Assembly: GCF_045209745.1 (NCBI RefSeq)
Contig: NZ_CP109273.1
Span: 496,001 to 560,000, forward strand
Direction of reading: 5' to 3'
DNA from: Micromonospora sp045209745
GTDB taxonomy: Bacteria; Actinomycetota; Actinomycetes; Mycobacteriales; Micromonosporaceae
DNA: 64,000 bases
A program made the translations under genes and the position numbers. The notes under the pieces are model-generated. The model was not told where the DNA came from. It made no database searches and saw nothing but the letters and a program-made list of their open reading frames with translations. Shown here piece after piece: positions 31,229 through 40,312 of the stretch; position 1 is the first letter of the stretch, and each line of letters begins with the position of its first letter.

Positions 31229-34200
31229 ATCGCCGCGCAGTGTGGACGCTGTGGACGCACGGCCGCCGACGGGGACCGTTTCTGCGGTGGCTGCGGCGCC
31301 GAGCTGGGCGCTGTGTGCCCGCACTGCCTGCGCCCGCTCGCCTCGGACGTCACGTTCTGCACCTCGTGCGGGTCGCCCCGACCGGGCGCGGACCGCCAGG
31401 CCGCGGTCGCCTCGCAGGAGGACCGCCGCCGGGTGAGCGTGCTCTTCGTCGACCTGATCGATTTCACGCCGTACGTCGAACGGACCGACCCGGAGCAGGT
31501 CCGTGGCATGCAGACCGGGTTCTTCTCCGCCGCCCGTCGGGTGGTCGGCCAGTACGGCGGGGTGGTGGAGAAGTACATCGGGGACGCGGTGATGGCACTC
31601 TTCGGTGCCCCGATTGCCACCGAGACCGACGCGCTACGCTGCGTCCGGGCCGGCCTGGAGCTGCAGCGGGTGCTCACCCGGTTCACGCCGACCGGCAGCA
31701 CCGAACTGCGGTTCCGGGTCGGGGTGGCCACCGGCGAGGCGCTGGTCGACGTGGCCGCCGCCCGCGACGGCGGGCAGGCGATCGTGGCCGGCGACGTGGT
31801 CAACACCGCATCCCGGATGCAGTCCGTCGCACCACCCGGAGGGGTGCTGGTCTGTGGCACCACCCACGCGCTCACCAAGGATGCGATCCGTTACGAGGAG
31901 CAGCCCCCGGTCACTCTGCGCGGCCGGTCGTCACCGACCGAGGTGTGGCTCGCCCTGTCCCCGCTGCGCCGCCAGGCCACCGACCGGGAGCCGGACACCA
32001 CGCCGCTGGTCGATCGGGAACACGAGTTGGGGATGCTCGTCAACGCTCTGCACCGGTCGCTGCGCGACCGGCTGCCCCAGGTGGTGACGATCTTCGGCCG
32101 GGCGGGCATCGGCAAGAGCCGACTGCTGCGGGAGCTGTACCGACACACCGGCCGGATGGTCGACGAGCCGCTGACCTGGCGAACCGGGCGCTGCCCGCCA
32201 TTCGGGGAGAACGTCACCTTCGCCGCGCTCGCCGACATCGTCAAGACCGAGGCCGGCATCCTCGACACGGACCCGGCGGCCAGCGCCGCGCAGCGGCTGG
32301 CCGCCGCCGTGGGTGAGCTGATCGGCCCGGGCGAGCGGGACCGGGTGGTGGACGCCCTGCGTCCGCTGGTCGGGCTGCCCGGCACGCCGCTGCCGGCCGA
32401 GGAGGCGGAGTCGGCGTGGCGGCGCTTCCTGCTGGCGTTGGCCACCCGCCGCCCCACCGTGCTGGTCTTCGAGGACCTGCACTGGGCCGACGACGCGATG
32501 CTGCGCTTCGTGGAGCTGCTCGGGGCGGCGGCCCGCGACGTGCCGCTGCTCCTGCTGTGCACTGCCCGCCCGGAGCTGGTCGACCGGGACCCGAGCTGGG
32601 CCGGGTCGATCACCGGCTCGGTGACCATCACCCTGCCGCCACTGCGCGACACCGGCATCGCCGCCCTGTACGCGCACCTGTTCGGCCAGGCCGCGTTCTC
32701 CGCCGACATGCTGAACCCGCTGATCGAGGTGGCCGGCGGCAACCCGCTCTACGCCCACGAGTACGTCCGGATGCTGATCGAGCAGGGGGCACTGCGCCAG
32801 TCCGGGCGGGGGTGGTCGCTGGACAAGCACCTTGAGCTGACCATGCCGGAGAGCGTGCACGCGGTGATCGCCAACCGGGTGGACCTGCTGGACGCCAAGG
32901 ATCGCGCGGTGCTGCTGGCCGCCTCGGTGGTCGGGGTGCAGTTCTGGCCCGGATCGGTGGCCGCCGCTCTCGGCCAGCAGGTCGAGTCGGTCGAGCGCTC
33001 GCTGCGCCGACTCGAACAGCGCGACTTCGTGCACGAGCAGTCCGCGTCGACGATGGCCGGGCAGGCGGAGTTCCGGTTCCGCCACGTGCTGGTACGCGAC
33101 GTCTGCTACCAGCGGTTGCCGCGCACCGAGCGGGTTGCCCGGCACGAGCGGGCCGCCGACTGGCTCGACGCGCTGTCGCACAGCCGCGACACCGACCTGG
33201 CCGAGGTGCTCGCCCACCACCGCTGGGCGGCTCACGAGATCGCCCGCTCGCTGGGCATGCAGGTGCGGCGCTACGCCGGGCCGGCGCGGCAGGCGCTGCA
33301 CCGGGCGGCCCGCCGGGCGTACGCGCTGCACGGGCTGGACGCGGCGGCCAGCCATGCGGGCCGGGCACTCGGCCTGGCCGACGACAGCGACCCGGTGGGC
33401 CGGCTCCAGTTGGAGCTGCTGAGCACGGAGATCTCGTTCTATCGGGACGGCAACGGCTTCCTCTCCGGCGGTGGGCCGGAGCAGCTGCACGCGCTCGCCG
33501 ACCGGCTGCTGGCGCACGACGACGACGCCTGCGCCGCCCGGGCCTGGACGCTGCTCGGCCAGGCCGCCTGGCTGCGGGCCGACCGCGGCGACGCGCTGGC
33601 CTGCCTGGACCGCGCGGTGCACCTGTTCGAGCCGTTGCCGGACAGCCCGCAGAAGGCGGACGCGTACGCCGAGCTGGGCCGGCTGCACATGCTCAACTAC
33701 GAGCGGGACCAGGCCGTGACGGCGGCGGACACGGCGGCGGAGATCGCCGAGCGGCTGGGTCTGACCGAGAGCCGCACCAATGCCCGGATCACCGCGGCCA
33801 CCGCCCGCTACCAGTCCGGGGACCGGGTCGGCCTGGACGAGCTGCACGCGATCGTGGAGTTCGCCCGGGCCGGTCAACTGCTGGCGCTGCCCCGCGCCAC
33901 CCAGAACCTCGCCTGGGCGATCCGGGAGGAAGGCGACTGGCTGCGATCCAACGCCCTGCTCTCGGCCGCGCCGGCGCGTACCGCCAGCGGCCAGACCCTG
34001 ACCACCAGCTACTCGGCGGAGGCGATGCGCGCCTGGTTCGACGGCGACTTCGGCCGGCTCCTCGCGGCGGCGGAGGCGTTCGTGGACACGCCCACCGGAA
34101 GTTGGGACATGCAGGTACGCGGGCTTCGCTGCTGTCTGCTGGTCTTGCGAGACGACGAGGATCCGGACGACCTGGCCGACGCGTTGGACACCGCGCGACG

Positions 34201-34741
34201 CAGCGGGTTCCACCGACTGCACTGGACGATGCTGAGCATGGCGGCGTTGTGCCGCGCGCTGCAGGGGCGCGAGGCCGAGGCGGCGGAGCTGATCGACGAG
34301 CTGGACCGATGCTGGTCAGCGGTACCGGCCCTGGCCAGTGGGGAGTGGATCGCCGCAGCCGCGTACGCCGCAGCCCTGAGCGGTCGGAGCGCGGCGGTGC
34401 GGGTCCGCACGATGCTGGGTCGGGTCGGGCACCGCACGCCCTGGTCGGAGGCCGCGTTGCGGACCGTGACGGCGGCCCTGGCCGCGGCGGACGGCGACCA
34501 CCGACGCTCGGCCGAGCTGCACCTGGTCGCCGCCGAGATTTACGGGCGGATCCCGGACGCCAGCGACCGGGTGCTGGCGCTGACGTTCGCGGCGGCGGAG
34601 CTGACCCGGGCCGGTGACCCGACGGCCGCCCGGGTGCCGCGTGCCGAGGTACGCACCTTCGCGTTGCGCAACGACGCCCCCGGTCTGCTCGCCCTGGCCG
34701 GTCGGCCGATCAGCCCGACCGGGCCGGCGGTGGCGTGCTGA
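31229..34741 (+). CDS. Class III cyclase-AAA ATPase with double zinc ribbon and helical repeats
   Basis: Large signalling protein (about 1,170 aa). N-terminus: two zinc ribbons (CGRCGR...FCGGCG and CPHCLR...FCTSCG), then a class III nucleotide cyclase domain (VSVLFVDLIDFT, EKYIGDAVMALFGAP with both metal Asp residues), an AAA/NTPase with Walker A GRAGIGKS and Walker B VLVFEDLHWAD, and a long TPR-like C-terminal half. The first canonical start in frame is GTG 31313, but that would discard the first ribbon. I place the start at ATC 31229, 4 nt after GGAGGGG; a sequencing indel is an alternative. No output HTH seen. Confidence 0.8.
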   Translation: MAAQCGRCGRTAADGDRFCGGCGAELGAVCPHCLRPLASDVTFCTSCGSPRPGADRQAAVASQEDRRRVSVLFVDLIDFTPYVERTDPEQVRGMQTGFFSAARRVVGQYGGVVEKYIGDAVMALFGAPIATETDALRCVRAGLELQRVLTRFTPTGSTELRFRVGVATGEALVDVAAARDGGQAIVAGDVVNTASRMQSVAPPGGVLVCGTTHALTKDAIRYEEQPPVTLRGRSSPTEVWLALSPLRRQATDREPDTTPLVDREHELGMLVNALHRSLRDRLPQVVTIFGRAGIGKSRLLRELYRHTGRMVDEPLTWRTGRCPPFGENVTFAALADIVKTEAGILDTDPAASAAQRLAAAVGELIGPGERDRVVDALRPLVGLPGTPLPAEEAESAWRRFLLALATRRPTVLVFEDLHWADDAMLRFVELLGAAARDVPLLLLCTARPELVDRDPSWAGSITGSVTITLPPLRDTGIAALYAHLFGQAAFSADMLNPLIEVAGGNPLYAHEYVRMLIEQGALRQSGRGWSLDKHLELTMPESVHAVIANRVDLLDAKDRAVLLAASVVGVQFWPGSVAAALGQQVESVERSLRRLEQRDFVHEQSASTMAGQAEFRFRHVLVRDVCYQRLPRTERVARHERAADWLDALSHSRDTDLAEVLAHHRWAAHEIARSLGMQVRRYAGPARQALHRAARRAYALHGLDAAASHAGRALGLADDSDPVGRLQLELLSTEISFYRDGNGFLSGGGPEQLHALADRLLAHDDDACAARAWTLLGQAAWLRADRGDALACLDRAVHLFEPLPDSPQKADAYAELGRLHMLNYERDQAVTAADTAAEIAERLGLTESRTNARITAATARYQSGDRVGLDELHAIVEFARAGQLLALPRATQNLAWAIREEGDWLRSNALLSAAPARTASGQTLTTSYSAEAMRAWFDGDFGRLLAAAEAFVDTPTGSWDMQVRGLRCCLLVLRDDEDPDDLADALDTARRSGFHRLHWTMLSMAALCRALQGREAEAAELIDELDRCWSAVPALASGEWIAAAAYAAALSGRSAAVRVRTMLGRVGHRTPWSEAALRTVTAALAAADGDHRRSAELHLVAAEIYGRIPDASDRVLALTFAAAELTRAGDPTAARVPRAEVRTFALRNDAPGLLALAGRPISPTGPAVAC

Positions 34742-34809
34742 GCTCCCCACAACGGACGAAATTTCAGGGCGATCCATCCCGACCCTCGGTACGCGTCTGC
34801 GACAGCTGG

Positions 34810-35118
34810 TTACCCGCCCTGCTCCTTGTTCCACTGTAGGTACTCGCGGTACAGCTCCTCTTCCCGCCTTCGCTTGCGCTTGTGCAGCACCCGGGAGGCG
34901 ACGAGGAGCACCGCGCCGGCGCCCAGCAGCAGGTAGCCGAGGATCCGGTCGTCGGGGACCTTCGGGGCGGTGCTGAACAGCAACCCCAGGAAGGTCGAGC
35001 CCAGGCCCAGGTAGAGCGCGATCCCGGGCGGCGTCTGTCGGTATTCGAGGTGGTGACGGTCCGCGAAAGTCTGGAACTGCGGTGGGACGTCCAGTTCCTC
35101 ATAGTCACCAGCAGCCAC
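34810..35118 (-). CDS. Small two-helix membrane protein
   Basis: 102 aa with an N-terminal acidic soluble stretch (MAAGDYEELDVPPQFQTF), two membrane helices (about 31-50 and 59-79) and a strongly basic then acidic cytoplasmic tail (HKRKRRREEELYREYLQW). Not recognised. It converges with the cyclase gene and has no neighbour on its strand. Start ATG or GTG at 35118 with GGAGGGGC upstream. Confidence 0.6.
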   Translation of the reverse strand: MAAGDYEELDVPPQFQTFADRHHLEYRQTPPGIALYLGLGSTFLGLLFSTAPKVPDDRILGYLLLGAGAVLLVASRVLHKRKRRREEELYREYLQWNKEQGG

Positions 35119-35312
35119 GCGTGCCCCTCCGTTCCGATCGGCGGTAGGTCAGCCGGGCGGGCGCTCGGCGTGTCGGGGTCGCCCGGGCGTCAACGATCGT
35201 CGAGATAGCACTTGTTGAGCAAGAACGGACAAAGAAGCCCCGCCGCGACCTGCGGCAGCAGCCGTGACTTTGGAAGACGCGACACAACGCACTCCCGGAA
35301 CCATGCCCTGAC

Positions 35313-36251
35313 GTGTCACGATTCAAAGCACGGCGTGCGAACGGGCGCCGAGACGCAGGGGCGGCCGCGCCGGGAGGCGCGTTAAAGGGGGATGTCCGGG
35401 TGTCAGCGGGTGGGGCCCGCCGGGGACGGCGGGACAACGGGCTCGACGCGAACGAGTACGCCGTCGTCGGCGACGTCGATCCGCGCGTCGGCGAGCACCT
35501 GCTCGACGTGCTGGCCGCCGGCGGGATCGCCGCCTACCTGCAGCCCTCCGCCGACCTCAACCCGGTCACCCGCACCACCACCGTTCCGGCCCGGCCGGTC
35601 GACCGGCTCTACGTCGACCGCTCACACCTGACCACCGCACGGGACTACCTGACCCAGCTCTCCGACGAGACCGCTCCGGAGCAGCCGCCAGCCCGTGACG
35701 AACCGGACATCGACGCCGAGTGGGCGCGGATCGTGGCCGGCTTCCACACCTCCGCCACGGTCGGCGAACGCCCGTGGCCGGCCGCGGAGGACGTGGACGA
35801 ACGGGACGCCCTCGACGAGCCGACCGCTGGTCCGTTGGCCCGCTCCGGGACCGACGAGCCCGGTCCGACCGCCACCGACGTCCGCCGGCTACCGTCCGCG
35901 ACCGACATCTCCGGGATTTCCGTCGGGCGCGACACCCGGCCGGACGAGCCGTCGCTGCTGGACGGGCTGGACACGTTCGGCGCCGACCTGCCCGACGACG
36001 AGGACGACGAGGGATACCACCCGCCCCCACCGCCTCCGCTGCCCCGCTTCAGCAAGTACGCCGTGGTCGGCGTGCTCGGTGTGGTCGTCGGGTTCGCGCT
36101 CTTCCTCTTCCCGTGGCTGGTCCCGGTGGACAAGTCGGCGGTCACCCTGTTCGGGTTCACCGGCATTCTGGCCGGTTTCGTCACGCTGATCTGGCGGCTG
36201 CGCCCCGGCGACGAGGACGACGACGACCCGGACAACGGCGCCGTCGTCTGA
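35313..36251 (+). CDS. Membrane protein with N-terminal DUF2007-like segment
   Basis: 312 aa from GTG 35313; GTG 35400 has a better ribosome-binding site (AAAGGGGG, 9 nt) and may be the true start. An N-terminal domain ANEYAVVGDVDPRVGEHLLD to LYVDRSHLTTARDYL resembles the small signal-transducing DUF2007 fold. A long acidic, disordered middle ends in PPPPPPLPRF, followed by two membrane helices (about 249-272 and 280-297) and an acidic tail. Homologues occur beside otsA in related genomes as far as I recall. Function unknown. Confidence 0.65.
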   Translation: MSRFKARRANGRRDAGAAAPGGALKGDVRVSAGGARRGRRDNGLDANEYAVVGDVDPRVGEHLLDVLAAGGIAAYLQPSADLNPVTRTTTVPARPVDRLYVDRSHLTTARDYLTQLSDETAPEQPPARDEPDIDAEWARIVAGFHTSATVGERPWPAAEDVDERDALDEPTAGPLARSGTDEPGPTATDVRRLPSATDISGISVGRDTRPDEPSLLDGLDTFGADLPDDEDDEGYHPPPPPPLPRFSKYAVVGVLGVVVGFALFLFPWLVPVDKSAVTLFGFTGILAGFVTLIWRLRPGDEDDDDPDNGAVV

Positions 36252-36309
36252 GCCCGGCCCGCATCCCGGGACGACACCGACCCGCCGGGGCCGTAACAGT
36301 GGTGTAACT

Positions 36310-36320
36310 TACTGTCAGTA
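36310..36320. promoter_or_regulatory. TACTGTCAGTA palindrome upstream of otsA
   Basis: A perfect 5-1-5 palindrome about 80 bp upstream of the otsA start, inside an AT-richer patch. It could be an operator or part of a promoter. Evidence is only symmetry and position. Confidence 0.3.
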
Positions 36321-36400
36321 GGAATACCGCTGTACGTCACTTCCCCCGCTGACTGACCGGTTTTCCCTTGCTCGCGGCGGTCAGTCCTCTGCTGATCGGA

Positions 36401-37906
36401 ATGCCCGAGATGCGACAGAGTTCCCTCGTGGTGGTGGCCAACCGCCTCCCCATCGACGACAGCCAGGCGCCCGACGGTGCCTGCGAGTGGCGGCGCAGCC
36501 CAGGTGGGCTGGTCAGCGCGCTGCACCCGCTCCTGCGGCACACCCCGGCGACCTGGGTCGGCTGGGCCGGCGGCACCGGGCCGGCCCCCACCCTGCCGGA
36601 CGTGGACGGCGTCCGGATGCACACCGTCGCGCTCAGCCCGGAAGACCTGCGCGACCACTACGAAGGGTTCGCCAACGCCACCCTCTGGCCGCTCTACCAC
36701 GACGCCGTGGAGCAACCGCAGCATCACCGCCGGTGGTGGGAGGCGTACCAGCGGGTCAACCAGCGCTTCGCCGAGGCGACCGCCGAGGTGGCCGAGCCGG
36801 GCGGGGTGGTCTGGGTGCAGGATTACCACCTGCACCTGGTGCCCGGCCAACTGCGCGCGCTCCGCCCGGACCTGCGCATCGGGTTCTTCCTGCACGTGCC
36901 GTTCCCACCGCCGGAGCTGTTCATGCAGCTGCCCCGCCGCGCCGAACTGCTGCGCGGCATGCTCGGCGCCGACCTGGTCGGCTTCCAGCGCGCCCAGGCG
37001 GCGCACAACTTCGCCCAGCTGGTGACCAAGGTGCTGGAGCTGCCAGCCACCGACCGGCGCATCGGCATCGACGACCGGGTCGTCCGCATCGGCGCGTTCC
37101 CGGTCTCCATCGACACCGCCGAGATGGGCGCGCTCGCCGCCCGCCCGGACGTGGCCGCTCGGGCCCGCCGGCTACGTCAGGACCTCGGCGACCCCCGGCA
37201 GGTCGTCCTCAGCGTGGACCGGATGGACTACACCAAGGGCATCGAGCAGCGGCTCAAGGCGTACAGCGAACTGCTCGCCAGCGGCGACGTCAAGGTCCGC
37301 GACACCGTGCTGGTGCAGGTCGCGATGCCGAGCCGGGAACGCGTCGGCCAGTACCAGATCCTGCGGGAGCGGATCGAGCGCGAGGTGGGCCGGATCAACG
37401 GCGAGTTCGGCCGGGTCGGCGAGCCGGCGATCCACTACCTCACCCAGCCCTTCGACCGTGCCGAGCTGGCCGCGCTCTACCGCGTCGCCGACGTCATGGC
37501 GGTGACGCCGCTGCGCGACGGGATGAACCTCGTCGCCAAGGAGTACGTGGCCGCCCGGGTGGACGACACGGGCGCTCTGCTGCTCAGCGAGTTCGCCGGC
37601 ACCGCCGCTGAGCTGTCCCAGGCGTACCTGGTCAACCCGCACGACCTGGAAGGGCTCAAGCAGGGCCTCCGTGCGGCGCTGCGGGCCAGCCCGGCCGACA
37701 TCACCCAACGGATGCAGGCCATGCGCGCCCACCTGCACCAGCACGACATCCGGGCCTGGGTCCGCTCCTACCTCCGCGCGCTGGACGATGGCGGTGCCCT
37801 GGTCCGCCTCCTGACCAGCACCGACGCCAACCCCGACGGCGCCACCAGGGTGCCCCGACCCGCGACCCCGACCGGCAGCCCAGCCAGTCACCAGGCCAGC
37901 GGCTGA
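36401..37906 (+). CDS. otsA: Trehalose-6-phosphate synthase
   Basis: GT20 enzyme making trehalose 6-phosphate from UDP-glucose (or GDP-glucose) and glucose 6-phosphate. 501 aa from ATG 36401; ATG 36410 or TTG 36368 are alternatives. Signatures: SLVVVANRLP near the N-terminus, WVGWAGG, VWVQDYHLHLVP, FFLHVPFPP, SVDRMDYTKGIEQR and PLRDGMNLVAKEY with both sugar-nucleotide binding residues. No otsB phosphatase is in the window. Confidence 0.95.
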   Translation: MPEMRQSSLVVVANRLPIDDSQAPDGACEWRRSPGGLVSALHPLLRHTPATWVGWAGGTGPAPTLPDVDGVRMHTVALSPEDLRDHYEGFANATLWPLYHDAVEQPQHHRRWWEAYQRVNQRFAEATAEVAEPGGVVWVQDYHLHLVPGQLRALRPDLRIGFFLHVPFPPPELFMQLPRRAELLRGMLGADLVGFQRAQAAHNFAQLVTKVLELPATDRRIGIDDRVVRIGAFPVSIDTAEMGALAARPDVAARARRLRQDLGDPRQVVLSVDRMDYTKGIEQRLKAYSELLASGDVKVRDTVLVQVAMPSRERVGQYQILRERIEREVGRINGEFGRVGEPAIHYLTQPFDRAELAALYRVADVMAVTPLRDGMNLVAKEYVAARVDDTGALLLSEFAGTAAELSQAYLVNPHDLEGLKQGLRAALRASPADITQRMQAMRAHLHQHDIRAWVRSYLRALDDGGALVRLLTSTDANPDGATRVPRPATPTGSPASHQASG

Positions 37907-37910
37907 AAGC

Positions 37911-37937
37911 CCGACCGGCGCGGGGCCGCCCGGTCGG
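37911..37937. terminator. Hairpin between otsA and hydrolase
   Basis: CCGACCGG (37911-37918) and CCGGTCGG (37930-37937) form an 8-bp stem between converging genes. Confidence 0.55.
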
Positions 37938-38750
37938 TCAGTGCGCCGCGGGCTCCTTCTCCAGCCAGTCCAGGATCGCGTCGATCGGCTCGGCCCACCG
38001 CGCGTCCAGCATCAGGTCGTGGCCCATCCCGGGGAAGAGCAGCGGGGCCGAACCATAGCGGCGGGCCACCCGGGTCAACGTCGACGCCGGCACCACCCGG
38101 TCGTCCGGGCTGCCCAGCACCAGCACCGGCGGCTCACCCACGGCCGGCTCGGCCTCCGGCTCACCCAGCAGGGCCCACTGCGCCCGCCGACCCGCCCGAC
38201 CGAGCCGTCCGACGTACCGCCGGGCCTCCTCGTCGGGCAACTCGCGGCTGAACAACTGCCCACGGTTGAGCCGCAGCGGCCCGCCGAACACCGCCGGCAG
38301 CGTGCCCGCCGGGTTGCGGCGCAGGGCCGCACCCAGCACTCCCCAACCACCGAAGACCGGCGCCACCAGCACCGCGCCGCGCGCCGGGTAGCGGGCCAAC
38401 GCGTGCGCCACCACCAGGGCCCCGGCACCGTGCCCCACCAGCACCGCCTGGCGCGGCAGGTCCGCGGCCACCTGGACCACATCGTGGGCGTACGCCCGCA
38501 GCGTCGCCTCCGGCGCCGGCTCGCTGCCACCGTGCCCGCGCAGGCTCACCGCGTACGCCGGGAAGCCCCGCGATGCGGCGTGACCCAACCAGTGCTCGGC
38601 GAACGCCCACGCGCCGTGCCCGAACCCGGGGACGAAGAGCAGCGGCGGACGCCCCTCCTCCAGCTCGGGAGTGGCGCTGAGCACCTCCCGACGGGCCGGC
38701 CGGACCGGGCGGGACCACTCCCGGCCCCGCATGATCCGCAGCTCAGTCAC
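37938..38750 (-). CDS. Alpha/beta hydrolase-fold protein lacking nucleophile Ser
   Basis: 270 aa. The fold is clear: FVPGFGHGAWAF oxyanion region, SLRGHGGSE strand, the nucleophile elbow, the acid SPDDRVVP and the histidine GMGHDLML near the C-terminus. At the nucleophile elbow the sequence is VLVGHGAGALV, so the G-x-S-x-G serine is Gly. It is probably non-hydrolytic, or uses another residue. It lies 40 bp after the FMO gene on the same strand and may share its transcript. Confidence 0.85.
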   Translation of the reverse strand: MTELRIMRGREWSRPVRPARREVLSATPELEEGRPPLLFVPGFGHGAWAFAEHWLGHAASRGFPAYAVSLRGHGGSEPAPEATLRAYAHDVVQVAADLPRQAVLVGHGAGALVVAHALARYPARGAVLVAPVFGGWGVLGAALRRNPAGTLPAVFGGPLRLNRGQLFSRELPDEEARRYVGRLGRAGRRAQWALLGEPEAEPAVGEPPVLVLGSPDDRVVPASTLTRVARRYGSAPLLFPGMGHDLMLDARWAEPIDAILDWLEKEPAAH

Positions 38751-38790
38751 TGTTCAGCCTCTCGTTCGCGACGGTGGGGCCGGCAGCAGC

Positions 38791-40197
38791 TCACTTGCCC
38801 TCCAGGTCGCCCAGTGCGCGCTCGACGGCGCGCAGGTAGTCGGCGTGACCGACCTCGAACCAGTGCCGGCTGCTGTCCTTGACCTGCCCGGAGTAACGCT
38901 CCCCGGCCCGTTCGCGCACCCGCTGCGCGAACGCCGCGGCCCGCTCCGGTCGGTCCCGGCGGGCCCGCAGCAGTCGGGCGAAGAGCACCGTCTGCCAGTG
39001 CGACAGGGTGAACAAGCCGGAATCCGGCTGCACCAGGCCGACGACCGCCAGCGTCGGATGCCCCGGGGTGAACGCGTTGAGCCACAGCGTGGGCCGGCCA
39101 GCCCCTGCGCTGTCACCGAACACCGACGCGTCGAGGAACTCGAAGCGCGGCAGATAGCCGGTGGCGAAGATGACCACCTCGGGGTCGATCTCACGACCGT
39201 CGGCCAGCTCCACCGCGTACGGGTGGAACCGGGCGATGTCGGGCACCGGGCCGATCCCACCGTGACCCACGTAGTAGACGAGCTGGCTGTTCGCGATCGG
39301 GTGCGTCTCATAGACCCGGTGGTCCGGCTTGGGCAGGCCGAAGCGGGTCAGGTCGCCGACGGTCAACCGCATCGTCCAGTGGTAGAGCCACTGCCGCAGA
39401 CGCAGTGGCACCCGCAGCGCCAGCAGGGTGTCGTTCACCTGGTCGGCGGGGCGGCCGAGCACGTACTTGGGCGCGTACCAGTAGCCGCGCCGGGTGGAGT
39501 GCCAGCAACGCGACGCCTGCTGGGCGGCCTCGACGGCGATGTCGCAGCCGGTGTTGCCGGCACCGACCACCAGCACCCGCTTGCCGCGCAGTTGCGCGGG
39601 GTCCTTGTAGGACGAGGCGTGCATGATCTCGCCGCGGAACTGCTCCAGCCCCTCGTAGCGGGGCAGCTTCGGTGACCAGTTGTGGCCGTTGGCGATCACC
39701 ACGGCGGCGTACCGGGAGGTGCGCTCCGGGCCGTATCCGCCGGTGGAGCGGGTGGTCACGTCCCACCGCTCCCCCTCGGCGGGCTCAACCCTGATCACCT
39801 CGGTGCCGAACCAGATGTGCGAGCGCAGGTCGAAGTGGTCGGCGTACCGCTCGAAGTACGACAGCAGCTGGCTGTGGTGCGGGTAGTCCGGCCAGGAGTC
39901 CGGCATCGGGAAGTCGGGGAACTGGGTGAACGGCTTCGACGACAGCAGGTGGGTGCTGGCGTACACCGGGCTGCGGTCGTGCCGCCAGTTCCAGGCGCCG
40001 CCGACGCCCGTCTCCCGCTCGTAGCAGTCGACGCCGAACCCGTGCTCGCGCAGATTCTTGATGGCCGTCAGGCCGCTGGCCCCGGCCCCGATGACGCAGA
40101 CCGTGTCGCCCCGGTCGGAGACCGGGCGGCCGTCGCCGCTCTGCGCGGACGGGGTCGCCTCCGGGTCGGGCCGGCCGTGGTCGGTGGAGGTGGACAC
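38791..40197 (-). CDS. Flavin-containing monooxygenase
   Basis: Class B FAD/NADPH monooxygenase, 468 aa from GTG 40197 (AAAGGAG 8 nt upstream). FAD site GAGASG at 37-42, FMO/BVMO fingerprint FRGEIMHASSY (F-x-G-x3-H-x3-Y) at about 188-198, NADPH site GAGNTG near 213, and the ATGY motif in VVIFATGYLPRF. Acts on a soft nucleophile or ketone; substrate unknown. First gene of a possible pair with the hydrolase-fold protein. Confidence 0.9.
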   Translation of the reverse strand: MSTSTDHGRPDPEATPSAQSGDGRPVSDRGDTVCVIGAGASGLTAIKNLREHGFGVDCYERETGVGGAWNWRHDRSPVYASTHLLSSKPFTQFPDFPMPDSWPDYPHHSQLLSYFERYADHFDLRSHIWFGTEVIRVEPAEGERWDVTTRSTGGYGPERTSRYAAVVIANGHNWSPKLPRYEGLEQFRGEIMHASSYKDPAQLRGKRVLVVGAGNTGCDIAVEAAQQASRCWHSTRRGYWYAPKYVLGRPADQVNDTLLALRVPLRLRQWLYHWTMRLTVGDLTRFGLPKPDHRVYETHPIANSQLVYYVGHGGIGPVPDIARFHPYAVELADGREIDPEVVIFATGYLPRFEFLDASVFGDSAGAGRPTLWLNAFTPGHPTLAVVGLVQPDSGLFTLSHWQTVLFARLLRARRDRPERAAAFAQRVRERAGERYSGQVKDSSRHWFEVGHADYLRAVERALGDLEGK

Positions 40198-40312
40198 CGG
40201 GACATCTCCTTTTGTACGGCACGCGTGCCGGTCGCCGCGAAATCCTCTCCACAACGGAGCCGGATGTCCAGCCCTGACGCGGACGAATCGACGGTCGAAC
40301 CGAGGTTGGGGG

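Noticed and set aside
31931..34222. 763-residue open frame antisense to the cyclase gene
   Set aside because: It is antisense within a well-supported gene, rich in Gly/Arg/Val/Pro/Gln as typical of GC-rich shadow frames, with no recognisable domain.
34742..34809. Terminator after the cyclase gene
   Set aside because: No convincing inverted repeat of useful length was found in this short gap.
40280..40310. Second SOS-like box near ATCGACGGTCGAAC
   Set aside because: Half-sites are not spaced like the LexA consensus and no SOS gene follows.
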